The position numbers and the translations under genes are program-made. Positions 1 to 10,251 of a stretch of 64,000 bases of DNA are shown in pieces. The DNA is from Diphasiastrum complanatum (lineage: Eukaryota; Streptophyta; Lycopodiopsida; Lycopodiales; Lycopodiaceae): assembly GCA_029204225.1 (NCBI GenBank), contig CM055102.1, positions 1,051,863-1,115,862 of the forward strand, given 5' to 3'. A model generated the notes under the pieces. It made no database searches. It was not told the origin of the DNA and worked only from the letters and a program-made list of their open reading frames with translations. Within the stretch, counting starts at the first letter, position 1. Every line of letters begins with the position of its first letter.

Positions 1-2136
1 ATCACTATATCAAATTCTTGCAGTTCTGTCTATTTTGTATATGTGACTGTATATCTGTGTCTGTATCCTCCGTCGATCCTTTATGTGATCAAACCAGGGA
101 TCTGATTAAATGAAAAGATCTAATCAAAAGAAAAAGCATTAATCTTGAACAAAATTGATTCTAGTTTCCGTCATTGTGCTCCGTTCATTAGTTGCCTTAT
201 GCCCTTTACACCCTACCTTCATGTTGCAGACCTTCGCATTTTGCTTAAAAGACACTTTTGCAATTTTAAGAGAAAGTGTCGCTTTTTCAAGGGTAGGTGT
301 CGCTTTTTCAAGGGCAGGTGTCACTTTTTTCCAAAAGGCAAAAATGCGATAGTTGGCTAAAAAACTTTTCTAAGGCGTTTGAGACAGTGTCGCTTTTTCC
401 TGAAGGGCAAAAAAGTTGACTTTAGGACAGAAACCAATTTTAAGATCAATGTCGTCGTAAGGGCAAGTGTCGCTTTTTTTCGAAAGGCGAAAAAGTCGAC
501 AATAGGCCTAAAAACTATTCTAAGGCATTTTGCGATAGTGTCACCTTTTTCAAAAATGTGAAAAATGCGACAGTTCCAGGAAAAGTTGCCAAAGTTATTT
601 TCTAAGTGTTTTAGACCTAGGATGATTTTTTCTCATGATCTAAAAATGTAAAATTGTGTGACGAAACAGTTCAAAAATGCAGACTGTGCGAAACATAGTT
701 CAAAATGCACAATCGCTAAAAAACAGCAAAGGAGAAACTAAGAAAAAAGCTAAGACTTTGAAAGATAGAAACTCTTAGTTTCTTCAGAGGCCTGCTTACC
801 AACGAATCTACACACCCTATATTTTGACATGTCTTTTCGATCTCTCATCTTCACCTGAATTGAAATGCGATTCTAAATTCAAACTTGATGAATAACTCAA
901 ATCCGAGTCAAAACTGTTGTTCGAATTTTCAGAAAAGGAAAAAAAGTACGTTTTTGCCTTTTGTAAAAAAATGCTTAACAGGATCCCATCAACTTTTGGA
1001 TACTTCTAGATGTTTCATAGTTTACATCCAATCGAAATGAATACATGTTCCAACGTATCAGTTGGTTATTGATCAATTCTTTTGGGTAATCTCCCAAAAA
1101 ACATTTGATTTGCATAGCGATAGGATACTATCATTTTAATTGACCAATAAGATTCTTGAACCTTCTAGTATATTTTCTTCAAGATTCTTTGTCTTTCTTC
1201 CTTATTGAATTCAACTAGGACATAATACGAGACTTACAGGAATGGGAAAAATGTCAACTAGTTTAGTTGATTTATGGTGGCAATTTTGAGGCCAACCTGA
1301 ACTTCAACTTAGAGATAGATTTATTTTTGTCAATTAAAGGCCTAAATAGTGTTTGTACTATTTTTGGCAAGTACATTTGTGGATGAGGTCGGATTTTTTA
1401 TAGCGGAGAATTAGAATGGCGTTTTAGAAAAAGTGCATGTTTAGAGCTCAATTTACTACCAAATTTTGTAGGACCTTCTTCATGATTTTATAAAATGCCA
1501 AAGAAGCTGGCGAAGGTTCTTAGAGCTGATTTGGGATGGTCTGCAAGAGTTCTTAATGTCTGGCAAGGGTTCAACAATCGCAGGGGAAGGAACTCTCTCA
1601 CAACTTGCTCCTGTCAATATTTTCTACAAACCAAATCTATAGGAAAGTCAATTCGACTACCCTGATTCAATTTATGGTGCTTGCAAAGGTTGATTTGATG
1701 ATTTTGATGGCCTGCGAAGGTTTGAAGTTTTCCTTCAAATGAACTCTTGCAAGACCCATTCTTGGACTATTGTTTTATAACTAACTCTTGCAGAACTTAC
1801 TCGAAGTCTATCTGGGTGAGGTCTTCTTATGGTGAGCTCTTACAGAGCTTACTGGAGGTCCATTTGGGTGAGATTTCTTATAGTGATCTCTGCCAGTGTT
1901 CTTATAATGGTTTGATAGCCCATTTCATCATCTCAATAATTTCCTCTCTATTTTGCTTCATCGGGCCTGATACCTTCAAGTCTGATTGGCACTATCAATT
2001 GATAACTACTCACTGATGATAATCTACTATCCCTTTGATTTCATCTGATATTTCTTCTGCTTGAATCTCATTGTAATGACTGCTTGTGATAGTGTAGAAT
2101 TTTATCTATAGTTCATCCACCATTCATTATCTTGCT
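1..2136. repeat. Non-coding repeat segment left of gypsy copy A, duplicated at 58429-60570
   Basis: No convincing gene. The stretch aligns almost base for base with 58429-60570, with small indels and scattered substitutions, so it belongs to the duplicated unit rather than being unique host DNA. It has a hairpin-prone array near its left end, and between about 1500 and 2000 short CTTGCAGA / GCAAGAGTT words resembling, in the opposite orientation, words in the leader of the gypsy element (3650-4450). It may be part of a very long LTR or the 3' tail of an older minus-strand gypsy element whose integrase end lies next to it. The window edge cuts it. Confidence 0.7.
266..575. repeat. Array of TGTCGCTTTTTC words with inverted partners
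   Basis: At least five copies of a word close to TGTCGCTTTTTC occur (about 268, 298, 388, 466 and a CACC variant near 538), most followed within 10-20 bases by the inverted partner (GGCGAAAAAGTCGACA, AAAAATGCGACAG). Each pair can fold as an imperfect hairpin. The second copy near 58707-59020 has a different number of units, so the array expands and contracts. Function unknown. Confidence 0.65.
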
Positions 2137-2621
2137 TCATATGTGTCACTAAGGTGGCCAATACTCATGTAATCTACTGTCGTTGATGGGTGTATCAAAT
2201 GGAGTCCCATCTAGCTATTGAAGTGTCATGGCTCCATGGTTGAGGATTTCCTTTATGTGGTAGGGACCTTCACCTGTGAACTTCAATTTTTTCTTGATCG
2301 CCTTGGTTTTGTACATGAGGACCAAATATATTGCTTGAAGATCCTTCTTGTGCATCATGCCATACTTTGCGACGTGTTTTTTCAGCGACGAGAGTGCATG
2401 CACAGATAATAGGCATGTCTCACAAAGTCTATGTAGAACTTTATCACGTAATTGTAGAGATTTGGAATCATCCAAGCACTATGTGGTTTTAACTCGCAAT
2501 GATAGTACCAAAAACTCTATTGGCATTATAGCATCATGATCATAAGCCAGATGGAATGGTGTTTGATTGCTACCTTTGTATATTGTCTTGAATGCCCACA
2601 GAGCATGTTGTGGGTATTTCA
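2137..2621 (-). pseudogene. Ty3/gypsy integrase C-terminal fragment, antisense
   Basis: Read leftward from about 2621, the minus strand gives an integrase tail: an ALWAFKTIYKG stretch, then TPFHLAYDHDAIMPIEFLV (the TP-x-x-L-x-Y-G-x-E-A-x-x-P-I-E motif after the integrase core), then a GPYHIKEILNHGAMTLQ segment followed by LDGTPFDTPINDSRLHEYW, the usual C-terminal beta-barrel of plant gypsy integrases. It is broken by at least two in-frame stops (one after the VKTT segment, one between MTLQ and LDG). Catalytic residues are absent because only the last ~160 residues remain. It abuts the candidate LTR start at 2622, and the same relic lies at 60571-61057. It is a leftover of a different or inverted element, not a working gene. 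Confidence 0.85.
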
Positions 2622-3344
2622 TGTATACAAATAGATAAGTGGGTCCCACCACTTAAAATAATGTTGGCCAAGCCTTGCCTAGTGGGCCCCACCATAGTAC
2701 AGTAGAATAATAAGTGCAAGGCATTGGCATCCCGTGCGTATAGCGCAGCCACCAATGAGCACAAGTAGCAAGTTGTAATTCCTAGGAATAAGAGACTAGG
2801 GGCTTAAAACTCTAAAATGACATTAGAGGCCCCAAGTCGAGTTGCAAATAAAAAAGCTAAAAGGGCCCAACTTAAAACTCACATGAATAATGTGAGTGCC
2901 CTTGTGCTTTCTTAGCACCAATAGATTTAAGTTGTGTTTAGTTTAAAGACTTGGATTAGAATCCTTGCCCCAATGAAGTGGCCAATGAGAGTAAAGGAGG
3001 CTCACCTCTAAAATCTACAAGAGGGAGTCATTTCCTTTGTATTGTATCATATTACATTCTCATTCTAATAAAACTCTTTTGGTTTCTCCATCTCCATCTC
3101 TCTCTCTCTCTCCTCTCTCTCTCTCTTCTCCCTCTCTCTTCTCTCTCTCTCCCTACATTGTGATAGAATAGCTTTTGGTAGGCGCTCGAGCCCCCAAAGC
3201 CTTTCTTAACCTAGGCGTTCTCTCTCTCCCTCTCTCCACTCTCTTTCTCCTCTCTCTCCTCTCCCTCTCTCTTCTTGCTATGCAGGTGAAGGCGAGGTTG
3301 CCGCTCCCAGTGACGGACCCCTATGCTACATCGATGACACAACA
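2622..3344 (+). repeat. 5' LTR (3' boundary firm, 5' boundary tentative) of gypsy copy A
   Basis: The right edge is well defined: it ends ACACAACA one base before a tRNA-Asp primer site. The left edge is inferred from a TGTATACAAA start that coincides with the point where the antisense integrase stops. The interval holds an AATAAA polyadenylation-type signal at 3067-3072 and two pyrimidine tracts before the end. Copy B has the equivalent at 61058-61767. Because the upstream 2.6 kb is duplicated too, the true LTR could be longer (up to more than 3.3 kb). The 3' LTR is not in the window. Confidence 0.6.
3095..3277. repeat. CT-rich microsatellite tracts
   Basis: Two interrupted (CT)n tracts, about 3095-3157 and 3220-3277, lie in the last 250 bp of the LTR. 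The first is shorter in copy B (about 61537-61577), as expected for slippage. They may form the U5/R region of the transcript; no coding role. Confidence 0.85.
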
Positions 3345-3345
3345 T

Positions 3346-3363
3346 TGGCGCCGTTGCTGGGGA
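3346..3363 (+). promoter_or_regulatory. Primer binding site, tRNA-Asp type
   Basis: TGGCGCCGTTGCTGGGGA is complementary to the 3' end of plant tRNA-Asp with one mismatch. It lies one base after the LTR, the normal place for minus-strand DNA priming. This type is typical of Tat/Athila-group Ty3/gypsy elements. Confidence 0.9.
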
Positions 3364-4690
3364 TAGGTTTCCACTAACTAGTTTAGTTGTATTTTAGCTA
3401 TTTTCTTGCTTTTTAGAGTACTTTTAGGTAGATTTTTGGGTGTTTAGAGTTAGTTTTCTGATTTTTTTTTGTGTTTGGACTGTTCACAGCTAGCAGACGA
3501 GGTGTGAGAGGGTAGAGGAGGCCATGAACAGCCTCTAAGGGTTTGAAACCCAAACCAACCAACCAAAAAAACACACCAATCTGTATTTTGGAGGGAAAAA
3601 GAGCCCAAAATCACATCAAATTTTTTATATCTCCAGAATCAGTAAGAATTAATCCTTGCATGACTGGCAGCAGCTCCAGGTTACTGTCCCAGACCTGCAT
3701 AGAAGCCTGCAAGAGTTAGTTCCAAGCAGATTGTGAAAACCAGAGAAAAATCATAAAAAGTTCAAAAAACCCTTGAAAAAATCCAAAAAATTCAAATCTT
3801 CATAAGAACTCTCGTAGAGCCCTCTGAAGTTCCATCTCAGTGAGACCAGGACACGTAGAAGTTTGCGAGAGTAAGTTTGATGTCTAAGTGCCTGTGCGAG
3901 AGTTCTCAGTGAAAAAACAGACGGGAAAGTACCAATGAACCCTCGCAGACAGAAAAATTTTCAGTTCCAGTGGTCAAAAACTCCCCCAGAGGATTTTGAA
4001 GTTCCATCTCAGTGAGACTAGGACACATAAGAGCTTGTGAGAGTTAGTTTGATTCCGATGAGCAGAAAATTGGATTTAAGTGCAAAAAAACACTAAAAAG
4101 TGAAGATCCAACAAATCATTCCAGTAAGAACTCTTGCAGACCCTCTCAATCGATTCAGAATGTCAATTTACAGCAGTGATGAAGCCTACGAGAGTTAGTG
4201 TAAAGATCTGGTGAAGATCAAGCCAAAAAAGTGATTTTGAATCCTCGTAGACAGTGAAATTTTCACTTCTTGCAAGAGATAACTCTCACAACGATTTCTA
4301 TAGTGAGATATGACCCAGATCCAGCTATTGTGAGCCTTGCGAGAGTTACTTCCCAGAGATATGAAAGATATCAAGTTTTTTACCTGCAAAAACAACTAAA
4401 TACCCTCGCACAGCCAACCCTCACACAAGAGAACCCTCATAGACTAGATCAGTGGAAAGATCTGCATCACATCCAACTACTATAAAAATCTCAGCTCAAT
4501 CAATACAAGGAATAGAAAGCTATCAAGGAAGAACCACCATAAAGGGCCCAGAATTCACTTCCGGCCGATCAGATTGATCAGATCCTTAGAGATCCAGACT
4601 GCATCCTATTGTATAAGCAAGATCCAATCACTTTGGAACCCACCATCGGATGAATTTGAGATCAGGACGATCAATAGCATGAAGAATAGC
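3364..4690 (+). other. Untranslated leader of gypsy copy A
   Basis: This long leader between primer site and gag has no open frame of note. It is filled with dispersed short words: GCGAGAGTTAGT-like copies near 3710, 3866, 4037, 4186 and 4337, and the reverse-type CTCGCAGAC / CTCGTAGAC near 3810, 3940, 4130, 4240 and 4405-4445. The first ~100 bp after the primer site is conserved with a minus-strand relic at 55862-55951. Long leaders are usual in Tat-lineage elements. Confidence 0.7.
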
Positions 4691-6175
4691 AAATCAAGCA
4701 CCACACCTTCCCATATTAGCAGCTGCACAACAAGAGGTAGAACCGGAACCAGCACCAATGGATCCAATGGGCCAACCCATACTTGTCGCTCCCTTGCAAG
4801 TAGTCTAGAGAGCACCACAGATGGAAATACCAAAATACGACGGATCATCAGATCCCATCCGATTCCTCCAGATCTACGAGCAAGCTTGTGAAATCTACGG
4901 TGAACAGACACCTACGGAGAAGCTGATGTTGTTCCCCATGTCCTTATTGGGAGTGGCTTAGGATGGTTTTTCAACCTGTCAGAGGGAGAAAAATCCACCT
5001 GGGAAGCGGCTAAGACGGCTCTCATTACCCGCTTTAAACCAAAAAAGTTCTTGGAAGACATGTTCCTCTTGCTGAGCAAAGTCAAGATGGGAAAAAAAGA
5101 AAGGGTCAAGGACTATATTGAGCGGGTCAAACACTTATGATTCGAGTGCAGTGCAGCCCTAACTCGCGATCACACGGTGATCATGTGGTTCCTAGCCGGA
5201 CTACCATGAAGCATCAAAAGAGAACTGAAACGACGGGAGCAGTACGCTTCTCTGCAAGAAGCTATGGAAGATGCCATCAGGGAAGAAGATGAGGGATCTG
5301 ACGACGAATATCCATCCACCCACACTCCTACTCCCTCGATTGCATCATCATCATCAAGCGCATTTGCTCTATCCACCGAACTACTGTTGGAGCAAATGAC
5401 AAAATTACACAAACAGCAGATGGAACAACTTACGGCGTAGTTTGACCAGAAATTGAAGGCCTTACAGGGAGCTGTAGCAGTAACGCCACATCAATCGGAA
5501 TCAAACCAGCTACAATACCCAAGACGGGAAAATATATGGTGTTCAGTGTGCATGCAAAGCCATACAAAAAACGAGTGTCCAGTCCTAAAGCAAAATTTGG
5601 GACTGACACATAGATTCTACCATCTATGCAATGCAACATTGCACGATACGACATTTTGTCCGTTCAACCCCCAGATTGTTCAACAGAAGAAAATTCCTTA
5701 TCAAATTTCCTATCCTTACCATCAAGGGGCACCCAACTGGCACCAAGGTACGGCGCACCAAATCAACCACAATGTATGGCCTTACCTGCTACACCAGGGC
5801 CAACCAATCAACAAGTGGCCATGTAAACTTGACAGCAGCAGAACCAGAGATGCAAATGCCACCTCAACCTGAGCAATAGCAGTGGTACGGACCAAATGAA
5901 CCATTTATGGATCCTGCCATAAATGAATATGTTGCGGCCTATGCAGCTCAAACTTAGCGTCAAGGCGGAAGAAATTACGGTTGCTACGGATGCGACGAAG
6001 GACACAAAATTGCAGAATGTCCGTACAAGGGACAATTTACATCCTTCTGTCGAGAATGCGGTTATGGACACTGTTTCAAGAATTGTCCATTTAAACCTGG
6101 AACCAGTGCACCTCTGAACTTCATTGCAATACAACAACTAGCAGTTCCAACAGGGATGTCATCGGAAGGATGACA
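4690..6175 (+). pseudogene. Gypsy gag, broken (copy A)
   Basis: In shifting frames the region encodes a proline-rich N-terminus (near 4690-4810), then IPKYDGSSDPIRFL, the start of the retrotransposon Gag domain (near 4830), followed by WEAAKTALITRFKPKKF and KERVKDYIERVK. It ends in a basic, Cys/His-rich part. Three zinc-knuckle-like motifs have spacing C-x2-C-x3-H-x4-C: CSVCMQSHTKNEC (5541-5579), CYGCDEGHKIAEC (near 5980) and CRECGYGHCFKNC (near 6043). In-frame stops (GVA-TAG, KHL-TGA, GLP-TGA, LTA-TAG) and frameshifts show that it cannot make Gag. Copy B has lost 4687-6306 of this region entirely. Confidence 0.85.
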
Positions 6176-6444
6176 ATTCCATGCTCCTATGTTAGTTGTT
6201 ACGCGAGCACAGAAGAGGAAGGAAGTGGCTCCCTCACCACCACCATCGGTCACTGACGACCAACCCTCAACTTCAGCGCCATATCTGAATGTGAGGGAAG
6301 AAAGAAGACAGTACCAGAAAATAAGACACTGGGTACAGAAAGCAGGAAAAAGAGCAAGAAAGAGATAATCCTGCGAAACCTCCAGTTGGCATCGAACAGG
6401 AACCACAAACGGGCTCACCACTGCGCACTGATCATAATGATCGG

Positions 6445-7572
6445 TTGCACGAACATGAACCACCTTTTTACATGGTGGAGCCTGAGGAACCACACACTGA
6501 AAGGCTCACACTTCTATTGTCAAGTCGTGTTAGTTTACCACTCGGAGAACTATTGCGGATTGTACCACAAGCTAAAAGCCTTCTAGCTGAATGGGTCAAA
6601 GCGGATGAGGATCCAATAGCGCCTGAGCCCATACATTGTAAGGGCTATGAAGAAACAAGTAATGTCCTCCACATCGGAGCAGTATGGGAAAGTGAGGAAC
6701 ACAACATCACTTTGTCAATCAAACACAAGAGATACGAGGACGAGGCGATAGTGGTAGATGGAGGATTGGGTGTCAATTTGATCTCCACTACTTTGTACAA
6801 AAAATGGGATTTACAAGGATTGAAGCCAACAAGATTCGCCATCAAGCTAGCTGATCAATCCTGTTTAAAACCAAAAGGTGTGGTTGTCGATATCCCTGTA
6901 AAGATAGCAGACATGCAGTTTGTGATTACTTTTGTAGTCATGGATATTCCTAAATCTCCATATGCATACCGTGTTTTATTGGAAAGACAGTGGTTGAGAA
7001 CTGCGCAAGTAGTACACAACTGGGGTATGGGGAAACTCACCTTCGAGAACATAGAGCAGGTTGTAAAGGTTGATCCAACCACATGGGCGGTGAAACCTAT
7101 TGCACCCAAAGCTTATGACGGATCATCCACGACAGATCACGCGATTGATCGCCCAAGGGCAGCCAAGGGGGGTCACTATCATTCAGAGATGGATGTCGTG
7201 ATATGGATGGATGCATTAGCAACTATTGACTGCCAGACATGTCAATATGAATTAGATCCGGAACCTAGTACACCTTCACCCAAGTTTTACACTATGGACA
7301 CACCCATCACATTTGGGGTGAATATGATAAACGTAGCATGGCTGCCAGTGGAACCTATTGAGAACCCAGTGGACGATGATTTGGTCCCTTGGAAACATGC
7401 TCTAACTTATAATAAAGAGATTGAGCTAATTGATGAACAAGTCTTACACCACATGGACCCAGATCGTTACGGAACCAGAAAGTACCAGCTCAACCACCGC
7501 AAAAGTCTGCTATGGCGAAAGTCTCAAGGGTTGATCCACCCAAGGCACCTACAAATAAGAAAAATCAGTTGA
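6445..7572 (+). pseudogene. Gypsy pol N-terminal part with aspartic protease (copy A)
   Basis: A 375-residue open stretch lacking an ATG at its left edge (it opens with TTG), as expected for the inside of a polyprotein. The retropepsin domain lies around residues 75-210: HNITLSIKHKRYEDEA, then VVDGGLGVNLIS with the catalytic Asp in a D-G-G context instead of the common D-S/T-G, then KGVVVDIPVKI and RVLLERQWLRTAQVVHNWG, where the family usually has LGRPWL. The N-terminal ~70 residues link gag to protease. The frame shifts near 7512-7570 into a Lys-rich linker before RT. The same protease is in copies B and C. The Asp is present; activity cannot be judged. Confidence 0.85.
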
Positions 7573-7842
7573 AGCTGCGCTACAACCAGGTGATCCGTTG
7601 GAGTGATCTACCCGATGAGGCAATAGCTACAATGGATGTGGATATTTGCAACCATGAGGCGAATGTCACGGCAGTCCCGATGAAAGACAACAAGGATGAA
7701 TCCACCAAGATGACAAAAAAGAGCAAAAAGAAAGTATTAGATTCCTTGAAGTCAATCAAGATGGACTCAGATACAGCGTCATCTTCTACACAGGTGACAG
7801 AAAATCAAAGAATGACCAATCGGGCTAAGATCAATATGTTGA

Positions 7843-9122
7843 GTGCCAGTTCACGAGATGCTTGAGACTTTCAAGAACTATACCTTGGACAACGTGGTAA
7901 TCATGATGCCGCAAGCCCAAAGAGAACCTGATCAAAGTCAGGCACCGGCGGAACAAATCTTCGAGAGACCTGCACGAACACAGTCGATGAACCTTGTCGA
8001 GCCAGGTGAAGAAGAAAAGATAGTGCATGTGAGGGAGCAACTAACACCCACACAGTTCAAGAGACTACGATCGTTGTTAGTGAAACATAAAGACTGTTTT
8101 GCATGGAGTTATAGTGACCTGAAGGGCATTCCACCAACAGTAGTCCAGCACACCATACCCTTGGTGGACGAAACAGTCTCCAAGGTAAGCCGTTATTACC
8201 GCTACAACCCGAATTATACTGAGCTGATCAAGCAGGAGTTGCAAAAGTTGATGGATGTAGATTTCATCTATGAAATCGAGCACTATCACCGATAGTTATA
8301 GTACCCAAGAAGAACGACAATGCAAATTTGTGTGAATCTGAAGGCGCTAAATGCAGTCACCAAAAAGGACCCTTTTCATTTACCATTTACGAAAAGTGTC
8401 CTCGACAAGGTAGATGGCACTGAAGCCTACAGTTTCCTAGATGGCTTTAGCGGCTACAATCAGGTGAAGATAGCCCCCCAGGACCAACACAAAATAGTGT
8501 TCGCCATGGAATGGAGAACCTATGCCTATAAAGTGATGCCATTCGATCTTTGCAATGCCCCAAGCACTTTCCAGCAAGTCATGCAGGTGGCATTCAAAGA
8601 TTATTTGCAAAATTTTTTGGAGATTTTCTTGGATGATCTATACGTGCATGGACCAGATTCAGAACACTTATGCAACTTGAGAAGGTGTTACAAAAATGCC
8701 ATGAATACCAGATCTCCCTGAATCCAGAAAAATGTCAATTCTGGGTGACACATGGCTTGATTCTCGGCCATATAGTGTCAAGACACGGGATCGCCACAGA
8801 TCTATCTAAGATCAGGATCATTGTTGATCTACCACCACCGGGGATGATCCGCAAGGTCTACATTTTCATGGGTCATGCTAACTATTATAGGATCTTCATT
8901 CTTGATTTTGCGAAGTTAGTCCAACCAATTTACAAACTCACAACGGATCCACATTGGAACGAGGAAGCCCTAAAGGCTTTTCAGAAGCTTAAGGATGCAT
9001 TGGTTTCAGGACCAATCTTACGCCCACCCAATTGGTCCATTGAGTTCCACGTGCATACGGACGCATCGAAGTATGCAGTTGGAGCAGTCTTAACCCAGCC
9101 AGGTGAACACAAAAAGGATACC
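7843..9122 (+). pseudogene. Gypsy reverse transcriptase and start of RNase H (copy A), truncated
   Basis: Several overlapping frames encode an RT. The N-terminal part has the QFKRLRSLLVKHKDCFAWSY region and GIPPTVVQHTIPL. The palm follows, with CVNLKALNAVTKKDPF, YSFLDGFSGYNQVKIAP and the catalytic IFLDDLYVHG (Asp pair at 8632-8637). Then come the thumb and connection (GHIVSRHGIATD, FMGHANYYR) and the first RNase H strand (HVHTDASKYAVGAVL). At least three frame changes (near 8270, 8310 and 8690) inactivate it. Sequence identity to a retroelement stops at 9122, in the middle of RNase H, where the unrelated spliced gene begins; integrase and the 3' LTR are missing. Confidence 0.9.
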
Positions 9123-9125
9123 TGA

Positions 9126-10191
9126 AAAGTCAAAGATTGTAGATATAGATACTTTTTTATTGACACGAGTGTTAATTTAGATGATTGTTTTGATTTTGAT
9201 CCTGTTCGAAATAGGGCTACTTTTATAGGCCCTAGAACACCCACTACTCTTTTTCCTTCTGATAAATCTTTGATCACTTTGCCTACTTATAATATAGATA
9301 ATAATTCCTTTTTGACAATATCAGATATATCGGATCTTTTTTACTTCACTGAAGCTGAGACTCTTTGCATTTTGAGCAAAGAGCTTAATGAATTTTCGAA
9401 TATAATTGATTTTGATGTTGATGATCTTCTCCCTGGTGTTGACAATGTATATTATGATACGTTTTATTCAGGGAATGATTGCTTGAAAATGGTTGTGGAG
9501 GAAATGTGCAACAAAGAAGATGATCTACCTTCTGAGGAGGAGTTTCTTAGAATCCAAAGTCAACTTGGTTTTCCACAGCCAACTGTCCATTCACAAACAG
9601 TATTGACATCAAAAGGTGGACATACTATTGATGGAGAGACAGTAATCAGAGAAGACAAAGCCGAATGCGTAAGTTTTTGTCTCTTATCAAGTACTAGTAG
9701 ATTTGTTATGTCATATTCTATATTGGAGCTTACTTTGTTTTTTTTCATTTCAGAAAACAATTTTCCTTGATGATTTCGCAATTTGTCGAGGAGGGCAGAG
9801 ATGTTCTGCGGGAGAATTTTCAAGAGATCATGCACTCGGGCACTATCTCAAGTCCTTCAAGAATAATGAGATAAGTGTTGCCCATTCAAAGTTTCATCAA
9901 CATGGTAAAACTATGATTATGGCAATCAAGGCACTGTCTCATTTTCTTGGAGGACATAATTGTAATAAGGTGCATAAAATAATTTTTGTAAAGAAAACTA
10001 TTGCGTTTAAAATTTTAGGATATGGACTAGTGAATTTCATGCTCAGATCATCTCATTTTGCAGTGTGTGCTGCTTATGTTGATCTGAGTAAGCATGAAAA
10101 CTATGAGCTATTGGATCCATACGAAAGAAGAAAATTGTTGCATGATTCTAAGTTGCAACTTTCAATGGAAAAAATATTGGAAGCAGATTAG
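9126..10191 (+). CDS. Unrecognised two-exon gene (plus member of convergent pair 1)
   Basis: A reading frame open from 9126 runs to 9668, then a textbook intron (GTAAGT at 9669, TTTCATTTCAG ending at 9753, 85 bp, phase 0) joins it to a frame of 145 codons ending in TAG at 10189-10191. The joined product is at least 320 residues. Exon 1 is acidic (NIIDFDVDDLL; KEDDLPSEEE) and exon 2 is basic with several Cys and His (CRGGQRCSAG, FHQHGK, FLGGHNC). I see no signal peptide or domain I can name. There is no ATG near the left edge and a TGA stands just before it, so the 5' end is probably lost at the junction with the gypsy element. It faces the minus-strand gene at 10252-11879. It could be part of a DNA transposon or a captured host gene fragment. 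Confidence 0.55.
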
Positions 10192-10251
10192 ATACTACTG
10201 AATTGTACTTTGTAAATATTTTTATTTAATATACAAAATTTTATTGTGTGT

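Noticed and set aside
3034-3363. Ser/Leu-rich frames across the CT tracts (also 61414-61800)
   Set aside because: They are translations of a microsatellite within an LTR; the repeated Leu-Ser is a product of (CT)n.
3346-3363. Possible tRNA gene at the tRNA-Asp-like sequence
   Set aside because: Only 18 bases match, in the complementary sense and next to an LTR; it is a primer binding site.
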